A stretch of DNA of 64,000 bases from Aestuariimicrobium ganziense. Its GTDB lineage: Bacteria > Actinomycetota > Actinomycetes > Propionibacteriales > Propionibacteriaceae. A program made the translations under genes and the position numbers. The notes beneath the pieces are model-generated. The model was not told the DNA's origin. It worked only from the letters and a program-made list of their open reading frames with translations, and made no database searches. Each line of letters begins with the position of its first letter. Position 1 is the stretch's first letter. The DNA lies in the NCBI RefSeq assembly GCF_015352975.1, contig NZ_JACYIZ010000006.1, forward strand, positions 152,752 to 216,751, read 5' to 3'. Shown here piece after piece: positions 35,501 through 44,207 of the stretch.

Positions 35501-36312
35501 TGCGCCTGGGGCTGTCGAGCTTCACCTATCCCTGGGCCGTCGGCATCCCCGGCCACCAACCCGAACAGCCTTGGGACGCCCACGACCTGATCGAGGCGAC
35601 CACCGCTGCCGGCTTGGGCCTGCTGCAGTTGGCCGACAACGTGCACCTGGAGGAGTTGTCGTCCTCGCAGTGGGACGAGGTGGTCGACCATGCCCGCCAG
35701 AGCGCGGTCACCCTCGAGGTGGGAACCCGAGGGATCGGTGCGCAGTTGGCCACCCACCTGGCCATGGCGGTCGACGTCGGGGCCAGCTTCGTCCGCGTGG
35801 TGGTCAGTCAGGGTGACGACCGGCCCGGACCGCAGGAGGCCCTGGACCGACTTGCCCCGTACGCCCAGGCGTTCCGCGATGCCGGGATCGTGCTGGCCAT
35901 CGAGAATCACGACGACTTCACCGTCGCCGAACTGTGTTGGCTGGTCGAGCGGCTCGAGGGGTGGGGTGCGGTCTGCCTCGACACCGTGAACTCACTCGGC
36001 GCACTCGAGGACCCGCCGCGCGTGGTCGAAGCGCTGTCGCCGCTCACGGTGAACCTGCACATCAAGGACGTCACCATCGGCCGTCACCCGAGCCACCTGG
36101 GCTTCTCGGTGACGGGCACCCCGGCCGGGTCCGGCATGCTCGACCTGGCCTCGATCGTCGAGACGGTCGGCTCGACCGGCCGCTGCCACACCGCGATCCT
36201 TGAGTTGTGGACGCCGCTGGGCGACGACTTGTCGTCCACGGTCAGCCAGGAGGCGGACTGGGCCCGCTCGAGCGTCGAGCACCTGCTCACGCTGCCGGGT
36301 CTGCAACGCTGA
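35500..36312 (+). CDS. oiaC: 3-oxo-isoapionate decarboxylase-like TIM-barrel protein
   Basis: 270 residues of the xylose-isomerase-like TIM-barrel (AP_endonuc_2) superfamily. RLGLSSFTYPWAVGIPGHQP and LLQLADNVHL resemble OiaC, which decarboxylates 3-oxo-isoapionate to L-erythrulose. Conserved metal-site residues: Glu in LAIENHD, Asp in CLDTVNSLG, His in LHIKDVT and Glu in AILELW. The GTG shares one base with the apnO stop, so the two are coupled and likely act in sequence. A generic sugar-phosphate isomerase is the alternative. Confidence 0.72.
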   Translation: MRLGLSSFTYPWAVGIPGHQPEQPWDAHDLIEATTAAGLGLLQLADNVHLEELSSSQWDEVVDHARQSAVTLEVGTRGIGAQLATHLAMAVDVGASFVRVVVSQGDDRPGPQEALDRLAPYAQAFRDAGIVLAIENHDDFTVAELCWLVERLEGWGAVCLDTVNSLGALEDPPRVVEALSPLTVNLHIKDVTIGRHPSHLGFSVTGTPAGSGMLDLASIVETVGSTGRCHTAILELWTPLGDDLSSTVSQEADWARSSVEHLLTLPGLQR

Positions 36313-36349
36313 CGCGAACCTGTCAGGGGCCCGTGCCAGACTCGGGCAG

Positions 36350-38488
36350 GTGAGCCAACCCGCACCAGACACCGACCAGCCCGACCTGCACGAGCGGGCG
36401 CTGGCGATCCTGCGCGACCTGACCGGACGCGCCGACGCCGAGTTCCATGCCGGGCAGTGGGAGGCGATCGAGGCGTTGGTGGCGCACCGGCGGCGGGCGC
36501 TGGTGGTGCAACGCACCGGCTGGGGCAAGTCGGCGGTCTACTTCATCGCTGCCCTGCTGCGCCGTCAGGCCGGCGCCGGACCGGCACTGATCGTGTCGCC
36601 GCTGCTGGCCCTGATGCGCGACCAGGTCGAGGCCGCCACCCGCGCCGGAGTGCGGGCAGTCGCGATCAACTCGGCCAACGTCACCGAGTGGGACGAGGTC
36701 GAGGCGATGCTCGGTGCCGACCAGGTCGACGTGCTGTTCGTCTCACCCGAACGCCTGGTCAACCCGCGGTTCCGGGCCGAGCAGTTGCCCAGGCTGGTGA
36801 GCGCGACCGGGCTGCTCGTGATCGACGAGGCCCACTGCATCAGCGACTGGGGCCACGACTTCCGCCCCGACTACCGGCGGATCCGTGACCTGATCGCCGA
36901 CCTGCCGCCCGACGTCCCGGTGCTGGCCACCACCGCGACTGCCAACCAGCGGGTGGTCGACGATGTCACCGAGCAGTTGGCGATCGGTGACCACGAGGTG
37001 TTCACGTTGCGCGGCGCACTGGCTCGTGACTCGCTGCGGCTGGGCGTGCTCGAGCTGGGAACGCCGTGGCGGCGGCTGGCCTGGCTCACCCAGCACCTGG
37101 CCGAGCTTCCGGGCTCGGGCATCATCTACACCCTGACCGTGGCTGCCGCCCATGACACCGCTGCCGCGCTGCACCAGGCCGGCCACGAGGTGCTGCCCTA
37201 CACCGGGCGCACCGACCCGTCCGAGCGGCTCGAGGCCGAGGAGGCGCTCAAGGCCAACCGGGTGAAGGCGCTGGTGGCCACCTCGGCGCTGGGCATGGGG
37301 TTCGACAAGCCCGACCTGGGCTTCGTCGTCCACCTCGGTGCCCCGAGTTCGCCGGTGGCCTACTACCAGCAGGTCGGACGAGCCGGGCGCGCCACCGCCA
37401 GCGCCGACGTGCTGCTGCTGCCGGGCACCGAGGACCGCGAGATCTGGCACTTCTTCGCCACCAACGCGATGCCCACCCAGGCCCGCGCCGATGCGGTGCT
37501 GACCGCACTGGCCGAGGCCACCGGGCCGCTGTCAGTCGCAGCGCTCGAGACCCGGGTCGAGATCCGGCGTGGTCCGCTCGAACTGCTGCTCAAGGTGCTC
37601 GCGGTCGATGGTGCGGTCGAGATGGTCAAGGGTGGTTGGGTCTCGACCGGTGTGCCGTGGACCTACGACGAGCCGCGCTACCAGCGCATCGCCGAGGCCC
37701 GCGTGGCCGAGCAGCAGGCGATGCTGGCCTACGAGCGCGGCGAGCAGTGTCGCATGGAGTTCCTGACCAGTGCGCTGGACGACCCGACCTCCGCTCCTTG
37801 CGGGCGGTGCGATGTCTGCGCCGAGCCTTGGTACCCGGTCGACGTCGACGTGGCGCTCGGGCAGCAGGCCAGGCAGCAACTCGACCACGTGGGCGTGCCT
37901 GTCGACCCCCGAGCGCTGTGGCCAACCGGGCTGTCGCAGGGGCCGAAGGGCAAGATCTCCGCAGAGGAGCAGTGCGCCGAGGGTCGGGTCGTGGCCCGAC
38001 TCACCGACCTGGGTTGGGGCGGCCGGTTGCGTGAGCTGTTCGCCGCCGACCGTGATGGACGACCCGTCGACCAGCCCGTGCCGCCCGAGTTGGCGACCAC
38101 GTGCCTGCGGGTGCTCAAGGAGTGGGCGTGGGACGAGCGGCCCGTCGCGGTGGTGCGGGTGCCGAGCCTGTCCCGGCCTGAGTTGGTCGACAGTCTGGCT
38201 GGTGGGATCGCTGCTGCGGGGCGCCTCCGCGACCTTGGGTCGCTCGGGCTCTCCCCGGGCGCCCCGGAGCTCTCCGGGCCGACCAACTCGGCGTTCCGGG
38301 TGCGCGACCTGTGGGAACGATTCGTCGTCCCTGCTGGCCTCGCCGACGAGCTGGCCCGACTCGACGGGCCGGTGCTGCTCGTGGACGACCTGGTCGACTC
38401 CCGCTGGACGATGACCGTGGCCGGACGCCTGCTGCGACTGGCCGGTGCCGATTCGGTGATGCCGTTCGCACTCGCCTCGGTGGGGTGA
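36350..38488 (+). CDS. RecQ-like DNA helicase with C-terminal phosphoribosyltransferase-like domain
   Basis: 712 residues. The superfamily 2 helicase core (about 20-370) has QRTGWGKSAVYF (Walker A), VIDEAHCISDWGHDFRPDY (RecQ-type DEAH box and aromatic loop), LATTATA and QQVGRAGRA. A zinc-binding region with Cys in EQCRMEF and CGRCDVC follows (about 465-490). The last 200 residues contain LLVDDLVDSRWTMT, a PRPP-binding-like motif of type I phosphoribosyltransferases (ComF/amidophosphoribosyl type). The GTG start follows CAGACT by 7 nt, a leaderless-like arrangement. No HRDC domain is visible. Probable role in recombination or repair; the PRTase-like tail is uncharacterised to my knowledge. Confidence 0.9.
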   Translation: MSQPAPDTDQPDLHERALAILRDLTGRADAEFHAGQWEAIEALVAHRRRALVVQRTGWGKSAVYFIAALLRRQAGAGPALIVSPLLALMRDQVEAATRAGVRAVAINSANVTEWDEVEAMLGADQVDVLFVSPERLVNPRFRAEQLPRLVSATGLLVIDEAHCISDWGHDFRPDYRRIRDLIADLPPDVPVLATTATANQRVVDDVTEQLAIGDHEVFTLRGALARDSLRLGVLELGTPWRRLAWLTQHLAELPGSGIIYTLTVAAAHDTAAALHQAGHEVLPYTGRTDPSERLEAEEALKANRVKALVATSALGMGFDKPDLGFVVHLGAPSSPVAYYQQVGRAGRATASADVLLLPGTEDREIWHFFATNAMPTQARADAVLTALAEATGPLSVAALETRVEIRRGPLELLLKVLAVDGAVEMVKGGWVSTGVPWTYDEPRYQRIAEARVAEQQAMLAYERGEQCRMEFLTSALDDPTSAPCGRCDVCAEPWYPVDVDVALGQQARQQLDHVGVPVDPRALWPTGLSQGPKGKISAEEQCAEGRVVARLTDLGWGGRLRELFAADRDGRPVDQPVPPELATTCLRVLKEWAWDERPVAVVRVPSLSRPELVDSLAGGIAAAGRLRDLGSLGLSPGAPELSGPTNSAFRVRDLWERFVVPAGLADELARLDGPVLLVDDLVDSRWTMTVAGRLLRLAGADSVMPFALASVG

Positions 38489-38490
38489 CC

Positions 38491-38730
38491 GCCGCGTCTT
38501 CTGGCTGGTCGAGTAGTCCGCGAGGACCGAGCGGACGTGTCGAGACCAGGCGCCGCGTCTGCTGGCTGGTCGAGTAGTCCGCGAGGAACGAGCGGCCGTG
38601 TCGAGACCAGGCGCCGCGTCTTCTGGCTGGTCGCGTAGTCCGCGAGGAACGAGCGGACGTGTCGAGCCCAGGCGCCGCGTCTTCTGGCTGGTCGAGTAGT
38701 CCGCGAGGAACGAGCGGACGTGTCGAGACC
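38491..38730. repeat. four tandem copies of a 61-bp palindromic repeat
   Basis: Units start at 38491, 38552, 38613 and 38674 (the last is cut 4 nt short) with only a few substitutions. Each holds the arms GTCCGC and GCGGAC around GAGGAACGA, within outer GGTCGAG...TCGAGACC. The unit begins GCCGCGTCTTCTGGCTGGTC. There are no spacers between units. The whole 409-nt gap (38489-38897) between recQ and the VanZ gene has no gene; after the array I see nothing. Confidence 0.9.
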
Positions 38731-38897
38731 GCCCTCCTGCGTCCCATCATGCTTTCGGCGATGGCCGCGACAGCCCGGCAATTGCCGAAACTCTCCCGAG
38801 TCCGTTGGTGAGGAACTGCTGGGTGGAGGCAGCGATCTCCAACAACCCGAGCTCGCAATGCCGTGTGACCTGGGCCCCGCCGCCGGGGGCCACTCGT

Positions 38898-40040
38898 TCA
38901 CCGCCGCTCGGCGTCGGCCTCCTCGATCGCCCTGATGTCGACCATCTCGGCACGGGTGAACACGCCGCTGAGCGATCGCCGCGTCCGGGTGAACGGCACG
39001 GCAACCACGGCAGCGATCACCACCAGCACCCACGCAACGCTCGCCGCCGGGCCCATCTTGAGGGCTTCGTCCAGCACCAAGGTGAGCAGCATCGGGCCGG
39101 GCACCACATGGGCTCGCACCAACCTCTGAGCGAGGGTCCCATGGGTCAGCGCCCCGGACGAGTCACGCCACATCGGGGTGAGCCAGACCGCGAACTGCGC
39201 ACCCGAGGCCGCGTAGCCACCCCAGGGCGGAACGACGAAGCAGACGATCCAGGGCACCACGACGGTGAACACGAACCCGGCCCAGCCCAGTCCGACGATG
39301 CCCGAAGTGGTGTCGAAGCCCAGCACCAACGCCCCGACCAAGGTCACCACCGACATCACCGCCGACAGCACCATGAAGGCGAACCCGTCGGCAGCCATCC
39401 CCAGCCACCGTCGCACCATGGTCACCGGACGAGGCCTGGTGCGCTGCGTCGACAGCTCACGGGCCCGCGGCATCCAGCCGAGCAGCAGCGGTGCCACCAG
39501 CGCCCCGACCAACCCACCCAGGGTGTTGGTCAGCAGGTCGTCCACGTCGAAGGTGCGGTAGGCGCAGGGATAGATGCCGTACAGCCCGGTGAGCTGCGCC
39601 ACCTCGATCACAGTCGAGGCCACCAGCGCGCTGAGCGTCGCCGTGAGCAGCCCACGGTGCAGGAACTGCCGCACCACCAAGCCCCAGGGTACGAACAGCA
39701 GCACGTTGAACACGATCTGCAGCACCGTGAACGACCACAACCCTTCCGGGAATCCGCTGCGCTCGAACGCACGCCCCAGGTCGTCCACCATGCCGAAGGG
39801 ACGAAACTGCCCGCGTCGGGCCCGGGTGCAGTCGAGGGTGTCGCGGTCGGGCAGCGGCAGCCAGGTGTAGGTCAGCAGCGCGGTGGTGTAGGACGACAGC
39901 CCGAAGGCACCCAGCAGCCGAGCAAGGTTGGGGCTGCCGTAGCGGCGGTACTGCCACGCCACCACCGGCAGGAAGGTGACCACGAACACGATCAGGGCGT
40001 TGACCAGGGCCGACTGGCCCTGTGCGATCCAGATGGACAT
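38898..40040 (-). CDS. VanZ-family/RDD-family membrane protein
   Basis: 380 residues. The N-terminal 200 look like VanZ (YTWLPLPDRDTLD, then FNVLLFVPWGLVVRQF and the DVDDLLTNTLGGLVGALVA helix, the most typical part). The C-terminal 170 look like an RDD domain with several helices (RRWLGMAADGFAFMVLS onward). About nine membrane segments in all. VanZ proteins were named from a teicoplanin-resistance accessory gene, but their biochemical function is unknown. ATG at 40040 (MSIWIAQGQ) is chosen for its strong GAGGAG site 4 nt upstream. Confidence 0.82.
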   Translation of the reverse strand: MSIWIAQGQSALVNALIVFVVTFLPVVAWQYRRYGSPNLARLLGAFGLSSYTTALLTYTWLPLPDRDTLDCTRARRGQFRPFGMVDDLGRAFERSGFPEGLWSFTVLQIVFNVLLFVPWGLVVRQFLHRGLLTATLSALVASTVIEVAQLTGLYGIYPCAYRTFDVDDLLTNTLGGLVGALVAPLLLGWMPRARELSTQRTRPRPVTMVRRWLGMAADGFAFMVLSAVMSVVTLVGALVLGFDTTSGIVGLGWAGFVFTVVVPWIVCFVVPPWGGYAASGAQFAVWLTPMWRDSSGALTHGTLAQRLVRAHVVPGPMLLTLVLDEALKMGPAASVAWVLVVIAAVVAVPFTRTRRSLSGVFTRAEMVDIRAIEEADAERR

Positions 40041-40300
40041 CTTCTCCTCACCGGTTGCCCCCGCCGGAAGAGCGTAGTGACGGCAGGGTTCGCCTACGCC
40101 GCACGACCCGGCACAGCTTGGTTCACCGAGCACACGATGAAACCTGTGCCAGGTGCACCAGGGTGTCCCGGGTCGTAGAAGAGGCGCGCAATGGGTTGGC
40201 GGGAGGGCCCGATCAGCCGCCGAGGTGAGGTGGCTGACATCCGGCTGAAATGACCGAGTCCAGCGCGGAACCGGCACACCCGTTGTGGCGTACTGAGGTC
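40041..40300. other. intergenic, no feature identified
   Basis: Divergent 260-nt gap between the VanZ and VanW genes. It must hold both promoters, but I find no convincing box pair beyond GTACTGAGGTC just before the VanW start, and no repeat or RNA. Confidence 0.4.
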
Positions 40301-41206
40301 ATGAGCACGAGCACCGCGCAGGCAGCCGAGGCGACGCAGCCCACTGGCACCACCTTCGAACTCCCCACCCGGCTGCAGGCCGGCGCGCCGCTGTCGGAGC
40401 GCCACCCGTGGATCTACCCGATCGCGGTCAAGGCCCACCAGGTGCGTCGCTGGCTGCACTGGCAGTTCGGGAGCGAGCGCTGGGCCCACGAGCACCAGGC
40501 TGAACCGTTGGCCCATCGGGTGAAGCAGCACAAGTCGCTGCTGATCCGCCAGATGGGTGAGTCGGAGATGTGGTTGCAGCACAACAAGGTGACCAACCTG
40601 CGACTGGCCGCGGCCGAGGTCGACGGCATCCTGATCCGCCCCGGCGAGTCGTTCTCGTTCAACAAGGTGGTCGGCAACTGCACCAAGGCACGGGGCTTCG
40701 TCGAGGGCATGCGGTTGAGCAATGGCGACGCGCATCCCGGTGTCGGTGGCGGCATCTGCCAGCTGGCCAACCTGCTGCACTGGATGTTCCTGCACTCGCC
40801 GCTGACCGTGGTCGAACGCTCAGAGCATTCGTTCGACCCGTTCCCCGACAACGGACGCGTGCTGCCGTGGGGTGTGGGCTGTTCGATCGCCTACAACTAC
40901 GTCGACCTGGTCGTCCGCAACGACACCGACGCCACCTTCCAGATCTTCACCGGCGTGGGCAGCCGCTACCTCGAGGGCGAACTGCGCGCCGACCGTGAGA
41001 TGGAGTTCAGCTACAAGGTCGCGGCCCGCGACGAACAGTTCCTGCACAAGGGCGGGGAGTACTTCCGGCGCAACGAGATCTGGCGCGACCTGGTCGACCG
41101 GCGCACCGGTCAGCGGGTCGGTGACGAACTTGTCAAGCGCAACTGCGCGCTGGTGAAGTACCTGCCCACCGGGGTCGAGGTCATCGACCTCGACGCTCAG
41201 GCCTGA
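40301..41206 (+). CDS. VanW family protein
   Basis: 301 residues with the VanW domain: NLRLAAAEVDGILIRPGESF, then FNKVVGNCTKARGF, HPGVGGGICQLANLLHWMFL and WGVGCSIAYNYVDLVVRND. Function is unknown; the family is tied by name to vancomycin-resistance clusters but is common outside them. No signal peptide is apparent. ATG 40301 with GAGG 4 nt upstream is preferred to an in-frame ATG at 40250. It lies next to a VanZ homologue, but no other van genes are present, so there is no case for glycopeptide resistance. Its 3' end overlaps the convergent ADH gene by 10 nt. Confidence 0.88.
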   Translation: MSTSTAQAAEATQPTGTTFELPTRLQAGAPLSERHPWIYPIAVKAHQVRRWLHWQFGSERWAHEHQAEPLAHRVKQHKSLLIRQMGESEMWLQHNKVTNLRLAAAEVDGILIRPGESFSFNKVVGNCTKARGFVEGMRLSNGDAHPGVGGGICQLANLLHWMFLHSPLTVVERSEHSFDPFPDNGRVLPWGVGCSIAYNYVDLVVRNDTDATFQIFTGVGSRYLEGELRADREMEFSYKVAARDEQFLHKGGEYFRRNEIWRDLVDRRTGQRVGDELVKRNCALVKYLPTGVEVIDLDAQA

Positions 41207-42246
41207 CTCGTCCCGGCGCCCTCGGCGCTGACCCGCACCACGGCCTTGCAGACCTCGTCCGGGTGCGCCATCGCGTACCGAACGGCCTCGCCGGCCTGCT
41301 CCAGCGGCCACGTGTGGGTCACCAACCTCGCCAGCCGATCTGCCTGACGACGCGCGAGCGCCACGGCGCTGGGGAACATGTCGACGCTGGTGCGGGCTCC
41401 GAGCAGGTCGACCTCCTTGCGCGAGAACCAGGTCAGCGGCACGGTCAGCTCCTGGTCGCTCATCCCGACCACCAGCACGGTACCCGAGGGCGCCACCAGA
41501 TCGATCGCGCCACGCAGCAGGTCGGCCACGCCGGTGGCCTCGACCACCACCCCCGGCCCCTCACCGTCGGTGAGCTCACGCACCCAGGCCGAGACGTCGA
41601 CCACCGACGAGTCCGCGACGCGGACGACCCCGACCTCGCGTGCCAACTGCAGGCGCATCGGCTCGCGGTCCACCACGAAGACCTCGGCTCCAGCTTCGAG
41701 GCAGGCGATGGCGGTCACCAGTCCGATCGGACCCGCACCCAGCACCAGCACCCGGTCGTCGGCACCGATGCCGGCGCGGACTCGTCCCAGTGCGTTCAAC
41801 GCGATCGTCACCGGCTCGACCAGCACCGCCGCCGGCCAGGCCAGATCGCCGATCGGGTGCAGCTTGCCGACCGGGACGAGGTAGCGCTCCTGCAGGGCAC
41901 CGTCGGAGTGCACGCCGAGCACGTCGAGGTCGGCACAGACATTCGTCCGGCCGCGCCGGCAGGCGTAGCAGACTCCGCACGACTGCAGTGGCTCGACGGC
42001 GACCCTGTCACCGACGGCCAGACTGGTCGGAGCGTCGTCGGGAAGCGCGGCGATGCGTCCGATCGCCTCATGGCCCTGCACGCGCGGGTAGTGCAACGCG
42101 AAGTGGGTGCCGTCGACGATGTGGAAGTCCGAGCCGCACAGCCCGACCGCCTCGACCTCGACGACCGCCCAGCCAGGACGAGGCGCCGGCTCGTCGACCT
42201 CGCGCAGTTCCATCCGGCGGGGGCCGGTGGTCACCACCGCACGCAT
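41197..42246 (-). CDS. zinc-dependent alcohol/polyol dehydrogenase
   Basis: 349-residue medium-chain dehydrogenase. Catalytic zinc ligands: Cys in GLCGSDFH and His-Glu in GHEAIGR. Structural zinc: the four Cys of CGVCYACRRGRTNVC. NAD site: VLVLGAGPIGLVTA, with an acidic residue (VVDRE) suggesting NAD+. Resembles sorbitol, galactitol-phosphate or threonine dehydrogenases; substrate not readable. ATG 42246 shares one base with the anSME stop, so the two genes are co-transcribed. This is a full-length contrast to the ADH relic at 32.3 kb. Confidence 0.9.
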   Translation of the reverse strand: MRAVVTTGPRRMELREVDEPAPRPGWAVVEVEAVGLCGSDFHIVDGTHFALHYPRVQGHEAIGRIAALPDDAPTSLAVGDRVAVEPLQSCGVCYACRRGRTNVCADLDVLGVHSDGALQERYLVPVGKLHPIGDLAWPAAVLVEPVTIALNALGRVRAGIGADDRVLVLGAGPIGLVTAIACLEAGAEVFVVDREPMRLQLAREVGVVRVADSSVVDVSAWVRELTDGEGPGVVVEATGVADLLRGAIDLVAPSGTVLVVGMSDQELTVPLTWFSRKEVDLLGARTSVDMFPSAVALARRQADRLARLVTHTWPLEQAGEAVRYAMAHPDEVCKAVVRVSAEGAGTSQA

Positions 42247-43478
42247 CAGGCCTCCCGGTTCAGGGTCATGATCTCGGCGGGGGCTCGTCCCTGCCGATAC
42301 AGCTGCTCCATGGTGACGATCGCCGGCGTGGCGTGGGTGAAGAACCGGTAGTAGCCCTCACACAGGTGGTTGAGACCGGGCTCGCCGTCAGCGGTGGTCG
42401 CGAAGCGATCCTTGGGGCAGCCGCCATGGCAGACCCACCTGACCGGGCAGCGCTGGCACTGGCCGGGCAGGGCCGTGCGCTTGGATCGTCCGAACTCGAC
42501 CTGATCGGGGCTGGCGAGCATGTCGGCGAAGGCGTCGGTGTGCACATTGCCCAACTTGTAGCCGGGCTCGACGTAGTGGTCGCAGGCGTAGACGTCACCG
42601 TTGTGCTCCAGCGCGAGCGCGTTGCCGCACTCGGGGGCGTGGACGCACAGTGAGTACTGGCCGAACCGGGCGGCCAGCATCACGTCGAAGTGCTGGACGA
42701 ACACGGTGCCGACGTCGCGGGCCACCCATTCGTCGAAGACGCTGCACAGGAATTCACCCCATGCGGCCGGGGGTACCGAGCGTGAGGTGACCTGGTCGCC
42801 GTCCTGGCGGTAGAGCACCCAGTCGCCGTCGGCGTCGCGCCAACCGGCCTCGGCGGCGTCCTGCTCGCCGGGGGCGACCCGCTCGACGATCGGGATGAAC
42901 TGCAGGAACCGGGCCTGCATCTGGTCGCGGAAGAACCGGTACACCTCGAGCGGGTGGGCCGCGTTGGCGGAGTTGACCGTGCACAGCACGTTGGTCTCGA
43001 CGCCGTGGCGTTGCAGCACCTGCCAGCCACGCATCACCTGCTCGTGGGTGCCACGGCCGGCCTTGTTGACCCGGTGGTGGTCGTGCAGGTGGGCGGGTCC
43101 ATCGACGCTGAGGCCGACCAGCACCTGGTGCTCGGCGAGCAGTTCGCCCCACGCGTCGTCGAGCAGGGTGCCATTGGTCTGCAGGGCGTGGCTGACCTGC
43201 TGACGGGGACGACGCAGCTGCTCACCCAACGCGATCGCCCGGCGGAAGAAGTCGACCCCCCGCAGGGTGGGCTCACCGCCCTGCCAGACGAAGCTGACGG
43301 GGCCGTCAGGTTGGGCGTCGAGGTAGTTCTGCACGTAGCGCTCGAGCGTGGCGTCGTCCATCGCCTGGTCACGCCCCCACAGCGCCTCCTTGGACAGGAA
43401 GAAGCAGTAGCTGCAGTCGAGGTTGCAGGCCGCACCCGTGGGCTTGGACACCACGGAGAACGGCAGCATGCGGGGCAT
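42246..43478 (-). CDS. anaerobic sulfatase-maturating enzyme (radical SAM/SPASM)
   Basis: 410-residue radical SAM enzyme that converts the active-site Cys or Ser of type I sulfatases to formylglycine without oxygen. CNLDCSYC (Cys18, Cys22, Cys25) binds the SAM-cleaving cluster, and FVWQGGEPTL is the family GGEP motif. The C-terminal SPASM region holds Cys for two extra clusters (LCVHAPECGN, YACDHY, CQRCPVRWVCHGGCPKD). ATG 43478 (MPRMLPFSVVSKPTGAACN) is chosen; MLPF 9 nt later is possible. It is divergent from a sulfatase gene that is now truncated. Confidence 0.92.
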   Translation of the reverse strand: MPRMLPFSVVSKPTGAACNLDCSYCFFLSKEALWGRDQAMDDATLERYVQNYLDAQPDGPVSFVWQGGEPTLRGVDFFRRAIALGEQLRRPRQQVSHALQTNGTLLDDAWGELLAEHQVLVGLSVDGPAHLHDHHRVNKAGRGTHEQVMRGWQVLQRHGVETNVLCTVNSANAAHPLEVYRFFRDQMQARFLQFIPIVERVAPGEQDAAEAGWRDADGDWVLYRQDGDQVTSRSVPPAAWGEFLCSVFDEWVARDVGTVFVQHFDVMLAARFGQYSLCVHAPECGNALALEHNGDVYACDHYVEPGYKLGNVHTDAFADMLASPDQVEFGRSKRTALPGQCQRCPVRWVCHGGCPKDRFATTADGEPGLNHLCEGYYRFFTHATPAIVTMEQLYRQGRAPAEIMTLNREA

Positions 43479-43554
43479 GGACTCGATCCTCGCCGACCAT
43501 GGGGCCAGAGGCAACCATGGTCGAGATGCAGTCACCCGAGCAGGTGGAGGGCCG

Positions 43555-43583
43555 TTGACTAAGCCCAGCAGTCGACTTAGCGT
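43555..43583 (+). promoter_or_regulatory. sigma70-type promoter of the sulfatase gene, with inverted repeat
   Basis: TTGACT (43555-43560), a 17-nt spacer and TAGCGT (43578-43583) form a good promoter. An inverted repeat CTAAG (43559-43563)/CTTAG (43576-43580) overlaps both boxes and could be an operator. Confidence 0.5.
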
Positions 43584-43617
43584 GACCTCAGCGGTATGCC
43601 CGACTCAAAGGAGAGTC

Positions 43618-44157
43618 ATGACCCATCCACGGCTGTCACGTCGAAACCTCATTCAGGCCTCAGGTGCTGCCATCGCCGTCGCGGGCACCTCGGCCGCACC
43701 CGGCCACGCGGATCCGCTCACCCGGCCCAACATCGTCTGGTTGCTCACCGAGGACAACAATCCCTGCATCGGTGCCTATGGCGACGAGGTCGCCAACACC
43801 CCGGTGCTCGACCGCCTGGCGGCCCAGGGGGCTCTGTACGAGGTTGCCTACTCCCCCGCCCCGGTCTGCGCCCCGTCGCGTTTCAGCTACCTCACCGGCG
43901 TTCCGGCCGAGACCTGCGGCCCGGCGCACAACATGCGCGCGATCGCCAACATGCCCACTGACTTCCGGGGCTTCCCGGAGTACCTGCGGTGGGCCGGCTA
44001 CTACACCACCAACAACGACCACCCAGGTGTTCATCATCGGCTGAGCTGGATCGCGGCGAGCCCTTCGAACAGGGCCGGGGAGACCACGGGTCTGTCCGGC
44101 CCTGTCATGCCGGTGCCGCCTTCTGTGATGTCGGCACGCCACCGGTGGGTGCGGTGA
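43618..44157 (+). pseudogene. truncated type I sulfatase
   Basis: The first 140 codons read as an exported sulfatase: a Tat signal (SRRNLIQASGAAIAVAG), NIVWLLTEDNNPCIGAYGDE with the metal-binding Asp region, and the formylglycine motif CAPSR with Cys84. The family sequence stops after YLRWAGYYTTNND near 44020; the next 40 codons to the stop at 44157 have no similarity. About 300 residues, including most metal and sulfate ligands, are gone, so no activity is expected. A ribosome site AAAGGAG and the promoter remain intact. Confidence 0.85.
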
Positions 44158-44207
44158 AAGGATTGAGGTGTTCCCCCTCCCCATTCACCTGCACGAAAGG
44201 TGCCCCG

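Noticed and set aside
38491..38730. Possible CRISPR array
   Set aside because: The 61-bp units follow one another with no unique spacers, there are only four, and no cas genes are present.
40301..41206. VanW beside VanZ as a glycopeptide-resistance locus
   Set aside because: No vanHAX ligase/dehydrogenase/dipeptidase genes and no VanRS pair; both families are common outside resistance clusters.
44034..44110. 24-codon minus-strand peptide ending at 44034
   Set aside because: No ribosome site or clear family match; it lies at the broken end of the sulfatase and is probably debris.
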